Under the pieces are notes generated by a model. That model made no database searches and was not told the DNA's origin. It worked only from the letters and a program-made list of their open reading frames with translations. A stretch of 56,527 nucleotides of DNA from Variovorax sp. UMC13 (GTDB lineage Bacteria > Pseudomonadota > Gammaproteobacteria > Burkholderiales > Burkholderiaceae_C), in the NCBI RefSeq assembly GCF_014170375.1, contig NZ_LZZW01000043.1:1-56527 (forward strand), given 5' to 3'. Position numbers and translations under genes: made by a program. Below, piece by piece: positions 7,080 to 15,630 of this stretch (within the stretch, counting starts at the first letter, position 1; the number at the start of each line of letters is the position of its first letter).

Positions 7080-8543
7080 CTATCGCACCGGGCAGCTCTG
7101 CCCGCTCTGCGCGATCAGGCCCCGCAGCTGGCCGGTACTGGCCGCGTCGTCGCCGCCGACGGTGTTGCGGGTGAAGGTGCAGCCGTAGGTCGGCTGCGCC
7201 ACGGTGGTGGCCGTCAGCACGTCGTCGCCGGCGGGCTTCACGCCGTCGCGTTCCCACTTGACCATGGCGTCGAAGGCCTCGACCTGCTCGGCCACGGTGA
7301 AGTCGCAATGGGTGAGGCCGCGGATCGCGCGCTGCACCAGCCAGCCGTCGTTGCCCTTGGCCGCGACGCGCTTCTTGTAGATCTGCTCCATGCTGAAGGG
7401 CACGTAGAGATCGCCCAGCGTGTGCAGCGTCACCACGGGGATCCTGAACTCGCCGTTGGCGACCGGGATCCAGCGCAGGCCGTCGCGGCGCAGCCGGTTG
7501 GCATCGGGCTGGCCCGTGACCTGGAGCGCGGCGGCATTGAGCGCGGCCGAACCGGCGGTGTCGTTGTCGATGGTGTAGGTGAAGCGGCGGGTGTCGACGA
7601 GGTCCTTGTTGAGGATGCCGTTGACCGTGCCGTCGCGGCCGAACACGCCCCATACCGCGGAGAAGGAGCCGCCGTAGGCCAGGCTGAGGTCGAACAGCGG
7701 GCGCTCGCCGCCGGTGAGGTTCTTCAGCACCGACTTGTAGCGGTTGCCCAGCGCGGTGGTGCCGACCGGTGCCGTCGGGAACTGGGTGAACAGCGCCGTC
7801 GTGACCTGCGCCTGCACGTCGCCCCAGTTGCGGAACGGGTTCTTCGCCACGCCCGCGATCGCCTGGGCCGTGACCTGCGCGCCGGCGAAGTAGTCGAACA
7901 GCTCGGTGTCGCCCAGCACGCCGCACATGGGCACGGCACCGTTGTAGCGCACCTTGTTCCTCGCGGTGGCGAGGGCCTCGTCCTCGATGGCGGCCGCCGT
8001 GATGTGGCCGCCCATCGAATGGCCGGTGATGTAGGTGCGCGTCGGGCTGGCCAGCGTGCGGCCATTGGCGGCCGCGATCTGGTTGAAGGCCAGCGCCAGG
8101 GCGTTGGTGTCCTCCACGCCCACCCGCACGTCGTAGTAGTTCTTGCTGTAGCTCGAGGCGGCCCAGGCATAGCCGTTGGCGATCAGGTAGCGGCGGATCG
8201 ACGGGTTGGTCACGGCGAGCGCATTGCCTTCGCCCGCGTAGCCATGGGCGTACATCACCAGCTTGCCGTTCCAGTTGGCCGGCACCTCGACGCGGTAGGC
8301 CGCGCCGCCCAGCACCCCGGCCCAGCGGCTGGTGGTGGCCGGGTCGACCGTGTCGCCCGCAGCCGTCATGGCGGCGAAGGTCTTGGCCGTCGGGTCGACC
8401 GGCGCGAAGCTGTTGCGGCTGTCCTGCGCGCGGGTTTCCTCGGGGGCGGACGCGGAATCGCCGCCGCCGCCGCAGGCGGCCAGGGCCAGAGGGGCGATCA
8501 GTGCGAGCAAGCGGAGCGGGCGGCGGGCGCGTTGGATCTTCAT
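7080..8543 (-). CDS. Lipoprotein alpha/beta hydrolase
   Basis: A 487-residue predicted lipoprotein. The start at 8543 is chosen because it has GGAGA about 10 bases upstream and opens directly into a lipoprotein signal, with lipobox LALAAC followed by a Gly/Ser linker; the frame upstream has no such features. The mature part has the alpha/beta-hydrolase nucleophile elbow GHSMGG (serine nucleophile), preceded by a strand reading TYITGHS, and a late TLGDLYVPF segment where the acidic residue of a hydrolase triad could sit. Substrate unknown; it is probably an envelope-anchored esterase or peptidase-like hydrolase. It is leftward and upstream of the monooxygenase, but the 133-bp gap with its palindrome makes co-transcription uncertain. 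Confidence 0.85.
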   Translation of the reverse strand: MKIQRARRPLRLLALIAPLALAACGGGGDSASAPEETRAQDSRNSFAPVDPTAKTFAAMTAAGDTVDPATTSRWAGVLGGAAYRVEVPANWNGKLVMYAHGYAGEGNALAVTNPSIRRYLIANGYAWAASSYSKNYYDVRVGVEDTNALALAFNQIAAANGRTLASPTRTYITGHSMGGHITAAAIEDEALATARNKVRYNGAVPMCGVLGDTELFDYFAGAQVTAQAIAGVAKNPFRNWGDVQAQVTTALFTQFPTAPVGTTALGNRYKSVLKNLTGGERPLFDLSLAYGGSFSAVWGVFGRDGTVNGILNKDLVDTRRFTYTIDNDTAGSAALNAAALQVTGQPDANRLRRDGLRWIPVANGEFRIPVVTLHTLGDLYVPFSMEQIYKKRVAAKGNDGWLVQRAIRGLTHCDFTVAEQVEAFDAMVKWERDGVKPAGDDVLTATTVAQPTYGCTFTRNTVGGDDAASTGQLRGLIAQSGQSCPVR

Positions 8544-8730
8544 CGTGGGGTCTCCGGACGTGAGGGTGGGGCTGCGACGGCACAGCCTAGGGCGAGGGGT
8601 CGGGCGCACCCCCCGGGCTTTCCCGGGGAGTGCTATCGCCTGCGCGACAGCCCGGGCCGCCGCGGCCCGGCGCCCGCGGCGGCTGTCGCAGGGCCTAACA
8701 TGCCGTCCTTCCATCGCTTCGGTTCATGTC

Positions 8731-9978
8731 ATGTCGCTGACCCTCCTGCTCCTCCAACTGACCGTGATCCTGGCGGTGGCCCGCGCCTGCGGCCTGCTGC
8801 TGCGCGCCTTCGGCCAGCCGATGGTCATCGGCGAGATGGCCGCCGGCATCCTGCTCGGGCCGATCGTGTTCGGCGCGCTGTTCCCGCAGTGGCACGCCCA
8901 GCTGTTCCCGGCCGCTTCGCTGCCCGCGCTGTCCTCGCTGGCGATGGTGGGCGTGGTGCTGTTCATGTTCATCGTCGGCGCTGAACTGCGCGCGCCCGCG
9001 GGCATGGGCGCGCAGCTGCGCGCGGCCGGCTGGGTCGGGCTGTCGAGCATGGCGCTGCCGATGGTGCTGGGCCTGGCGATCGCGCCGATGCTGCACCACG
9101 CGCTGGCGCCCGCGGGCGTGGCCTTCTGGCCCTTCGCGCTGTTCATCGGCGTGGCGCTGTCGATCACCGCCTTTCCCGTTCTGGCGCGGATCCTCAAGGA
9201 CCGCGGCATGACCCACACCCGGGTCGGCCAGCTCGCGCTCTCGGCGGCCGGCGTGGTGGATGCATTCGCCTGGGTGCTGCTGGCGCTGGTCGTGGCGCTG
9301 GCCAGCGCGGGCGGCGGCTGGTCGGCCTTCGTGCGCATCGCCTGCGGGCTGGCCGCGCTGGTGGCGGTGGTGTTCCTGGCGGTGCGGCCCCTGCTGGCCT
9401 GGGCGCTGCGCCGCTACGCGCCCGACGGCACGCCCACGCCGATGCTGCTGGCCGGCCTGATGATCGGGCTGTTTGCCTGCGCCATGGTCACCGAGTGGCT
9501 GCACCTGCACGCGGTGTTCGGCGCCTTCCTGTTCGGCATCAGCCTGCCGCGCGACAACCGCTTGCTGCATGCGTTGGTCGAGCGCCTCGAGCCGCTGTCG
9601 GTCATCGTGCTGATGCCCATCTTCTTCGCGCTGGCCGGGCTGGGCACGCACCCGGGCGCCTTCGCCAATGCCGGCCTCGGCGCGCTGGGCCTGATCCTGC
9701 TGGTGGCGACCGTGGGCAAGGTCGTCGGCGGCGCGGCCGGCGCGCGCGTCTGCGGCTACGACTGGCGCGAGAGCCTGTCGACCGGCGCGCTGATGAACTC
9801 GCGCGGGCTGATGGAGCTGATCGTGATCAAGGTCGGCCTCGACGCGGGCCTGATCGGCCCCGAACTGTTCACCATGCTGCTGGTGATGGCGCTGGCGACG
9901 ACCGCGGCCACCGGGCCGCTGCTGACGCTGATCGAGCGGCGGCGCGGCGCGCCGGTCCGCGGGGTGGCGGGCCGCTAG
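8731..9978 (+). CDS. Cation:proton antiporter, CPA2 family
   Basis: A 415-residue integral membrane protein with about twelve hydrophobic segments and the Na_H_Exchanger domain. The start at 8731 leads straight into the first membrane helix. The early motif GQPMVIGEMAAGILLGP is typical of KefB/NapA-like exchangers, and the mid-protein ion-binding helix reads SAAGVVDAFAWVLL. Many relatives have two acidic residues (DD) there; this one reads V-D, keeping only the second (near residue 177). There is no C-terminal TrkA-N domain, so it is not a full Kef system. It probably exchanges a monovalent cation for protons across the inner membrane. The halogenase-like gene follows 44 bp later on the same strand. 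Confidence 0.85.
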   Translation: MSLTLLLLQLTVILAVARACGLLLRAFGQPMVIGEMAAGILLGPIVFGALFPQWHAQLFPAASLPALSSLAMVGVVLFMFIVGAELRAPAGMGAQLRAAGWVGLSSMALPMVLGLAIAPMLHHALAPAGVAFWPFALFIGVALSITAFPVLARILKDRGMTHTRVGQLALSAAGVVDAFAWVLLALVVALASAGGGWSAFVRIACGLAALVAVVFLAVRPLLAWALRRYAPDGTPTPMLLAGLMIGLFACAMVTEWLHLHAVFGAFLFGISLPRDNRLLHALVERLEPLSVIVLMPIFFALAGLGTHPGAFANAGLGALGLILLVATVGKVVGGAAGARVCGYDWRESLSTGALMNSRGLMELIVIKVGLDAGLIGPELFTMLLVMALATTAATGPLLTLIERRRGAPVRGVAGR

Positions 9979-10022
9979 GCGGCGTCACAATGCACGCATC
10001 GAATCAAAGGAGAGCGGACCCC

Positions 10023-11351
10023 ATGGAAGCAAGCCAGGAATGCGACGTGCTGGTGATCGGCGGCGGACCCGCCGGCTCGACCATCGCCACGTTGCTCGCG
10101 CGCCAGGGCCGGCGCGTCGTGATGCTCGAGAAGGCGCACCATCCGCGCTTCCACATCGGCGAATCGCTGTTGCCCGGCAACGTCGAGCTGTTCGAGAAGC
10201 TGGGCGTGCGCGACCAGGTCGAGAAGATCGGCATGCCCAAGTTCGGCATCGAGTTCGTGCCGCCCGACCTGCCTTACCGCAGCTATGTGGATTTCTCCGA
10301 GGGCTGGAATCCGAAGCTCGATTCGGCCTGGCAGGTGCGGCGCTCGGAACTCGACGAACTGCTGTTCCGCAACGCGACGAAGGAGGGCGCGCTGACGCTC
10401 GAGGGCGCGCAGGTGCGCCAGGTCGATTTCGACGACGGCGGCGCCACGGTGCAGGCCGTGCTCGACGACGGCGCGCGCCGCAGCTGGCGCGCGAAGTTCG
10501 TGGTCGACGCGAGCGGGCGCGACACGCTGCTGGCCACCAAGCTGCAGTCCAAGAAGAAGAACACCGAGCACAACAGCACCGCGCTGTTCGGCCACTTCCG
10601 CGGCGCGCGCCGGCTCGAGGGCAAGCGCGAGGGCAACATCAGCATCTGCTGGTTCGAGCACGGCTGGTTCTGGTTCATCCCGCTGGCCGACGGCACGACC
10701 AGCGTGGGCGCGGTGTGCTGGGCCTACTACCTGAAGGCGCGCGACAAGCCGCTCAAGGATTACTTCCACGACACCATCGCGCTGTGCCCCGAGCTCGCCG
10801 ACCGCTTGAAGGACGCGACCCTGGTCGACGATGCGGTGCACGCCACCGGCAACTTCAGCTACGCCAGCACCCACGCCACCGGCGAGCGCTACCTGATGGT
10901 GGGCGACGCCTTCACCTTCATCGACCCGATGTTCTCCTCGGGCGTGTTCCTCGCGATGCAGAGCGCCTTCGACGGTGCCGAGCTGGTGGCCACCGCGCTC
11001 GACCGGCCGGCCGAGCTGCCGGCCGCGCGCCGTGCGCTGGAAAAGCGCATGCGCGTCGGCCCGCGCGACTACTCGTGGTTCATCTACCGGGTCACGAACC
11101 CGACGATCCGCGACATGTTCATGCACCCCAACAACGCCTTCAACGCCAAGCAGGGCCTGATGTCGCTGCTGGCGGCCGACATCCACAACCAGGGGCCGGC
11201 CTACCGCCAGTCGCTGCGGATGTTCAAGCTGATCTACTACTTCGTGTCGCTGATCCATCCGCGCCGCACCATCGCCGGCTGGAAGCGGCGCGCCGGCAAC
11301 ATCCGCGACTACGGCGCGCTCAAGGGCGAGACGATCCAGACCTCGGAATGA
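10023..11351 (+). CDS. FAD-dependent oxidoreductase with flavin-dependent halogenase motifs
   Basis: A 442-residue flavoprotein with an N-terminal Rossmann motif GGGPAGS (residues 13-19), the phrase RFHIGESLLPG, a lysine at about residue 73 (MPKFG), the motif WFWFIP at residues 215-220 and FIDPMFSSG downstream. WxWxIP and the HIGESLLP/Lys pattern are hallmarks of FADH2-dependent halogenases of the phenolic (CndH/CmlS-like) branch, which block monooxygenation and use hypochlorous acid relayed via lysine. Many genomic relatives are only labelled NAD(P)/FAD-dependent oxidoreductase, so halogenation is inferred, not shown. AAGGAGA precedes the ATG at 10023 closely. No peptide synthetase, polyketide or carrier-protein genes are nearby. 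Confidence 0.8.
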   Translation: MEASQECDVLVIGGGPAGSTIATLLARQGRRVVMLEKAHHPRFHIGESLLPGNVELFEKLGVRDQVEKIGMPKFGIEFVPPDLPYRSYVDFSEGWNPKLDSAWQVRRSELDELLFRNATKEGALTLEGAQVRQVDFDDGGATVQAVLDDGARRSWRAKFVVDASGRDTLLATKLQSKKKNTEHNSTALFGHFRGARRLEGKREGNISICWFEHGWFWFIPLADGTTSVGAVCWAYYLKARDKPLKDYFHDTIALCPELADRLKDATLVDDAVHATGNFSYASTHATGERYLMVGDAFTFIDPMFSSGVFLAMQSAFDGAELVATALDRPAELPAARRALEKRMRVGPRDYSWFIYRVTNPTIRDMFMHPNNAFNAKQGLMSLLAADIHNQGPAYRQSLRMFKLIYYFVSLIHPRRTIAGWKRRAGNIRDYGALKGETIQTSE

Positions 11352-11360
11352 CATGAGCGG

Positions 11361-11390
11361 GCACGGGTGGGCGTGCGCGCCCACCCGTGC
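11361..11390. terminator. 12-bp perfect stem between convergent genes
   Basis: GCACGGGTGGGC (11361-11372) pairs perfectly with GCCCACCCGTGC (11379-11390) around a 6-base loop. It lies 9 bp after the stop of the halogenase-like gene and 6 bp before the 3' end of the convergent receptor gene. Position and symmetry suit a bidirectional terminator. There is no T-run on either side, so efficiency without Rho is uncertain. Confidence 0.6.
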
Positions 11391-11396
11391 GGTGCC

Positions 11397-13826
11397 TCAG
11401 AACCTTCCACGCAGCGACAGCATCACGCTGCGCGGTTCACCGTAGAAGTTGGAGCCGTAGGCGGCCCAGACGCGCTGGTAGTAGACCTTGTCGAACAGGT
11501 TGTCGATGGTCAAGGTGGCTTCCAGCTGGGGGTTGAAGCGGTAGCCGACCTGCACCGACGCCACGCCGTAGGGCTTCTGTTCGAACTTCACGTCGCCCGC
11601 CAGGCGGTAGGTGCTGCTCACGCTGCGCAGGCCGCCGCCGATGCTGAAGCCGTGCAGCGCGGAGTCGGCATCGAAGCGGTACCTGGTCCAGACGTTGAGC
11701 GTGTGGCGCGGCGCGATGTAGGTGTAGAGCTGCTGCTTCTGCTCGTCGGTGCCTTCCAGCGTCTTCGTGCGGGTGTAGGCATAGCCCGCGCTCAGGTCCC
11801 AGCCGCGTGCCAGGCGCCCGGTGATCTCCGTCTCGAGCCCCTCGCTGCGCATCTTGCCGCCGGCGATCGAGAACAGCAGGTTGTCGGGGTCCGTCATGGC
11901 GCGGTTGACGTCTTCCATGCGGAACAGGGCCACGTGCGCATTGGCCTGCTTGTCGAACAGCTCGGCCTTGAGGCCGATCTCGGCCTGCCTGCCGGTGCGG
12001 GGGCGCAGCACCTGGCCCGCAATGTCGGTCGCGGTCTGCGGCGAGAAGATGCTGGAATAGCTGGCATAGGCCGAGGTGCTGTCCGTCAGCGCATAGACCA
12101 GCGCCGCGAAGGGCGTGAACTTGCGGTCGATGCTGGCGCGCGTGTCGCTGAACTGGTTGAAGTAGGCGTTGCGGTTCTGCGCCTTGTTCTCCCACCAGCT
12201 CAGGCGGCCGCCGAGCACCACCGAGAGCCGGTCGCCGGCCTTGAGGTTGGCGCGGGCGTAGGTGCCGTACTGCACGGTCCGGCTGTCGTTGCCGTTGGCG
12301 AAGCTGTAGCCCGGCTCGGGCACTTCGTTGTCGGGCTGGTAGGCATTGATGTAGGCCCCGTCGCCGCCGCCGTACTGGAAGACCTTGCGGATGCTGCGGT
12401 AGTCCGCGCCGAAGGTGAGCTCGTGCGTGCGGCCGAGGGCCGTGAAGGGCGTGCTCACGAAGGCATCGGCGCCATGGGTCTTCCAGTGGCTGCGGTACAT
12501 CCAGCTGACCAGGCAGCTGTCGCCCGTCGCCGGATCGACCGCGCAGTCGGACCAGCCGAACTTGCGCGTCGGCTCGTCCTGCTCGCGGTACACCAGGCTC
12601 AGCTTGGCGCGCCCGCCGTTGGCCAGGCGGTGGTCGATCTCGCCGAAGTACTCCTTCACGTCCTCCGTGATGTGGTTCCAGCTCGGGTCGAGGTTGGTCG
12701 AACGTGGCACGTCGAGAAAGCGTCCGTCGACATAGGCCGGCAGGCCGAAGGCCGGACGCCCCTTGTACTGTTGACGGGTGATGCCGCCGGTGAGCGTGGT
12801 GTCGGGCGTGAGGTCGACGGCGACCGTACCGTAGAGCAGCGGCTTGCGCGAGCCGACGTTGTCGACGAAGGAGCGCTGGTCCTGGTAGGCGCCGACCAGC
12901 CGGCCGCGCACACGACCGGTCGCGTCCAGCGCGCCGGTCACGTCGACCTGTGCCTCGTAGCGGTCCCACGAGCCTGCGCCGAGTTCATAGTTCAGCGCGA
13001 AATCCTTCTGGGCGCGTTTGCGCACGAGGTTGATGCTGCCGCCCGGATCGCCGCCGCCCTGGAACAGGCCGGCCGGCCCGCGCAGCACCTCGACACGGTC
13101 GTAGATGGCCAGGCCGAAGCCGGTCGACAGGTCGTTGCCGGTGCTGGCCGGCGTGGAGACGCCGTCGATCTGCACGGTGTCGATGGCATGGCCGCGCGCG
13201 TAGAAGTTGCCATGGTTGCCGCCCGTGCTCGAGGTCTCGACCGAGATGCCGGTGACCGTGCGCATCGCGTCGTTGAGGCTGCCGATGTTGCGATCGTCCA
13301 GCTGCTGGCGTGTGAGCACCGAGACCGACTGCGGAATGTCGCGCACGCTTTGCACTTGCTTGCCGAGGGTCAGCGCGCGCGCGGCATAGGAGCCCGTGCC
13401 TTCGGAGACCGCGTCGCGCTCGCCCTCGGCGGTGACCAGCACTTCGTCGAGGGTCCGGTTTTCGGCGGGCGCGGCTGCGCTGGCCGCCGCCGTGGTGGCC
13501 CGCCGCACCGACCAGTTGCCGCTGTCGGTGCGCGTGAGTTCGAGTCCGCTGCCCGCGAGCGCGGCGCGCGCGGCCTGCTGCGTCGTGAGGCTGCCGCGCA
13601 CGGCGGGCGCCGTCAGGCCGCGTACCAGCGCCGCATCGATGCTGATCTGCTGGCCGCTGGTGCCGGCGATGCGCGCCAGCGCACTGCCCAGCGGCTGGGC
13701 GGGCAGGTCATAGGCGTGGGCCACGGGGGCGGGCGCCGGGGTCTGGGCCTGTGCTTGCAGGTTGCCGATCAGGGCGGCGGCGGCCAGCGCCAGCAGGGCC
13801 GGGCGCGAAGGGAAAAGGGCGGGCAT
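11397..13826 (-). CDS. TonB-dependent siderophore receptor with STN signalling domain (FecA/FpvA type)
   Basis: An 809-residue outer-membrane receptor. After a signal peptide (cleavage near QAQAQ) comes an STN domain (about residues 38-110, with YDLPAQPLGSALARIAG), then a TonB-box/plug region (DEVLVTAEGERDA, about residues 128-260). A long beta-barrel follows, ending in Phe (LSLRGRF), as outer-membrane proteins do. The plug segment EVLRGPAGLFQGGGDPGGSINLVRKR matches siderophore receptors. The STN domain is what lets such receptors signal ligand binding to a FecR protein, and fecR and fecI lie directly upstream on the same strand. GAGGA lies 6-7 bp before the ATG at 13826. The ligand is unknown, probably a ferric siderophore. 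Confidence 0.93.
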   Translation of the reverse strand: MPALFPSRPALLALAAAALIGNLQAQAQTPAPAPVAHAYDLPAQPLGSALARIAGTSGQQISIDAALVRGLTAPAVRGSLTTQQAARAALAGSGLELTRTDSGNWSVRRATTAAASAAAPAENRTLDEVLVTAEGERDAVSEGTGSYAARALTLGKQVQSVRDIPQSVSVLTRQQLDDRNIGSLNDAMRTVTGISVETSSTGGNHGNFYARGHAIDTVQIDGVSTPASTGNDLSTGFGLAIYDRVEVLRGPAGLFQGGGDPGGSINLVRKRAQKDFALNYELGAGSWDRYEAQVDVTGALDATGRVRGRLVGAYQDQRSFVDNVGSRKPLLYGTVAVDLTPDTTLTGGITRQQYKGRPAFGLPAYVDGRFLDVPRSTNLDPSWNHITEDVKEYFGEIDHRLANGGRAKLSLVYREQDEPTRKFGWSDCAVDPATGDSCLVSWMYRSHWKTHGADAFVSTPFTALGRTHELTFGADYRSIRKVFQYGGGDGAYINAYQPDNEVPEPGYSFANGNDSRTVQYGTYARANLKAGDRLSVVLGGRLSWWENKAQNRNAYFNQFSDTRASIDRKFTPFAALVYALTDSTSAYASYSSIFSPQTATDIAGQVLRPRTGRQAEIGLKAELFDKQANAHVALFRMEDVNRAMTDPDNLLFSIAGGKMRSEGLETEITGRLARGWDLSAGYAYTRTKTLEGTDEQKQQLYTYIAPRHTLNVWTRYRFDADSALHGFSIGGGLRSVSSTYRLAGDVKFEQKPYGVASVQVGYRFNPQLEATLTIDNLFDKVYYQRVWAAYGSNFYGEPRSVMLSLRGRF

Positions 13827-13940
13827 GAAGTCCTCGGGAAAGAGCGGATGTCGAAGGGGTCCCGAGGCTTGTCGTTCGAGTTTGAAAAAGTGTTCAATTT
13901 CTTGCGCGTCGCCGGAGGGCGCCGGCCGCGTCGCAGCGCG
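13827..13940 (-). promoter_or_regulatory. Probable promoter region of the siderophore receptor gene
   Basis: The 114-bp gap between fecR and the receptor holds a conspicuous AT-rich patch in a GC-rich setting. It contains a short palindrome TTGAA-N6-TTCAA at 13882-13897. In comparable systems the receptor gene has its own promoter read by the FecI-type sigma factor, often with a GAAAT-like -35. A GAAATT on the minus strand (about 13897-13902) may correspond to it, but I cannot match a -10 with confidence. Confidence 0.4.
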
Positions 13941-14930
13941 TCAGCTGCGTTCGATGAGCACCAGCCAGCCGCGCTGGAAGATGCGGATCCGCACCGGCAG
14001 CGTCTCGCCGAGCGCGGTCAGGGCGCGGTCGGTGTCGTCGAGTGCATAGGTGCCGTACACGCGCAGTGCGGCGGCTTCGGGCGTGATGCGCACGAAGCCG
14101 CTGCGGTAGGCGCGCAAGGTGTCCACCACCTCGCCCAGCGTCTGGTCGTGCGCTTCGAGCATGCCCCGCCGCCAGGCGGCACTGGCCGCCGGGGCTTCGT
14201 CGGTGAACGTGATGCCCCGGGCGTCGAAGCGCGCGCTGCGGCCCTCGGCCAGCGTCTCGCGCCGGCCTTGCGCGGTCCGGATCTCGACGCTGTGCTCCAG
14301 CATGCCGACCTGGCTGTGTGCGGCGTCGAGCCGGACGACGAAGCCGGTGCCCAGCGCGCGCAGCGTGCCATGCACCGTGCGCACGATGAAGGGCGCGTCC
14401 TCACCGGGGCGTACCGACGCAGCCTGCGCGATCAACGCGCCCTGGCGCAGGGTCACGGTGCGGTGGCCGGCGCGGAAGTCCAGGTCGACCGCGGAGCGCG
14501 CATCGAGCGTGAGCCGGCTGCCGTCGGGCAGTGCGAGCTCGCGCCGCTCGCCCGTGCCGGTGCGCAGGTCGGCCGTCAGCTGCGCAAGGGGCAGCTGGCG
14601 CTCGGCGACCAGCGCCGCACCGGCCGCGAGGCCGCCCAGCCCGAGCGCACCGCGCAGCAGCCGGCGGCGTTGACGGGTGCGGGCATCCTGCCGGGCGAGC
14701 ACCTCGCCCAGCAGGGCGCCCGGCGCATCGGCCGCGGCCCCGCGCGCCGGTGCCAGCGTGCCGACGAGCGCGCCGCTCAATTGCTGCCAGGCCTGCCGGT
14801 GATGGGGGCTGGCGAGCAGCCAGGCATCGAAGTCGCGCCGTTCGGCGGCCGTGGTGTCGCCCGAATGCAGCGCGACCATCCAGCGCACCGCCGCCTGGGT
14901 GGCGGCGTCGAGTTCGAGCGCCACGTTCAC
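13941..14930 (-). CDS. fecR: FecR-family anti-sigma/sigma regulator
   Basis: A 329-residue FecR protein. The GTG start at 14930 overlaps the sigma-factor stop by 4 bp (GTGA), which fixes the start and implies translational coupling. An N-terminal DUF4880-type cytoplasmic segment (AAVRWMVALHSG to SPHHRQAWQQ, residues about 10-50) binds the sigma factor. A single hydrophobic span near residues 95-112 follows an RRRLLRG stretch, and the periplasmic FecR domain contains DGSRLTLDARSAVDLDF and FIVRTVHGTLRALGTGFVV. It should receive the signal from the receptor's STN domain and control the FecI-type factor. Confidence 0.92.
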   Translation of the reverse strand: MNVALELDAATQAAVRWMVALHSGDTTAAERRDFDAWLLASPHHRQAWQQLSGALVGTLAPARGAAADAPGALLGEVLARQDARTRQRRRLLRGALGLGGLAAGAALVAERQLPLAQLTADLRTGTGERRELALPDGSRLTLDARSAVDLDFRAGHRTVTLRQGALIAQAASVRPGEDAPFIVRTVHGTLRALGTGFVVRLDAAHSQVGMLEHSVEIRTAQGRRETLAEGRSARFDARGITFTDEAPAASAAWRRGMLEAHDQTLGEVVDTLRAYRSGFVRITPEAAALRVYGTYALDDTDRALTALGETLPVRIRIFQRGWLVLIERS

Positions 14931-15487
14931 ACGCTGGCCGTGACGCGTGCCGTGCACGCGAGGCCCGCCTGCTGGCGTGCCATGGCCATGGCGATGCGCC
15001 CGAAGGCATCGGCCATGTGGCGGCGCACCGTGCTGTGCGAGATGCCGAGTTCGGCCGCGATCGCGTGGTAGCCCAGGCCGTCGAGCTGGCTCAGCAGGAA
15101 GGCCTGGTGCGCCTTGAGCGCGAGGCCGTCGAGGGCCTGCGCGATGTGCTCGAGCGTCTCGATCAGTACGGCGCGCTCCTCGGGCGAGGGGGCCGTCTCC
15201 TCGGGGCGCAGGGCCAGCGTGTCCAGGTAGGCGCGCTCCAGCTCGCGTCGGCGCCAGAACGAGAACAGCAGGCGTTTCGCGATGGTGGTGAGAAAGGCGC
15301 GCGGCTCCTGGACCGCGTCGAGGTCCCGCTGGCCGACCATCCGCACGAAGGTCTCGGAAGCCAGGTCCTGGGCGTCGGCGACATTGCCCAGGCGGGCCTG
15401 CAGTCGGCCGGTCAGCCACGCATGGTGGTCCGAGAACAGCTGTTGCACGAGGTGCATGGAATCGGATGCAGGGCGAGAGGCGGACAT
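14927..15487 (-). CDS. fecI: ECF RNA polymerase sigma factor, FecI type
   Basis: A 186-residue iron-starvation ECF sigma factor. Region 2 spans roughly residues 14-82 (WLTGRLQARLGNVADAQDLASE, then the DNA-melting part), and region 4 about residues 118-166 with the helix-turn-helix GYHAIAAELGISHSTVRRHM. No anti-sigma sits upstream; the FecR gene follows with a 4-bp overlap. The first ATG (15487) is used, but a second in-frame ATG (15457) is equally plausible because neither has a good ribosome-binding site. A Fur-box-like sequence lies 19-37 bases ahead of the ATG, so iron repression is expected. Confidence 0.92.
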   Translation of the reverse strand: MSASRPASDSMHLVQQLFSDHHAWLTGRLQARLGNVADAQDLASETFVRMVGQRDLDAVQEPRAFLTTIAKRLLFSFWRRRELERAYLDTLALRPEETAPSPEERAVLIETLEHIAQALDGLALKAHQAFLLSQLDGLGYHAIAAELGISHSTVRRHMADAFGRIAMAMARQQAGLACTARVTASV

Positions 15488-15505
15488 TGGCGGCGATTGT
15501 AGTTA

Positions 15506-15524
15506 TTCAATGAGAATCGTTCCC
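15506..15524. promoter_or_regulatory. Fur-box-like operator
   Basis: TTCAATGAGAATCGTTCCC matches the 19-bp Fur consensus GATAATGATAATCATTATC at 12 of 19 positions, with an intact AATGAGAATCGTT core. It lies just upstream of the FecI-type sigma gene, where such boxes are normally found, and 107 bp upstream of the divergent serine acetyltransferase gene. Expected effect: repression of the sigma factor by Fur-Fe2+ when iron is plentiful. Confidence 0.65.
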
Positions 15525-15630
15525 ATCTGTCCGGGCGCGGAATGACCGCGGTCGCGGTCGGTGTCCGGCTTTTGCGCTACAACCGATGCCTTCCGTTTGT
15601 TTTTCTCGCCGCGTGAAGCGGCAACCGACC

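Noticed and set aside
11367..15071. A 1234-codon plus-strand frame across the receptor-fecR-fecI operon
   Set aside because: Antisense to three well-supported genes; composition typical of shadow frames.
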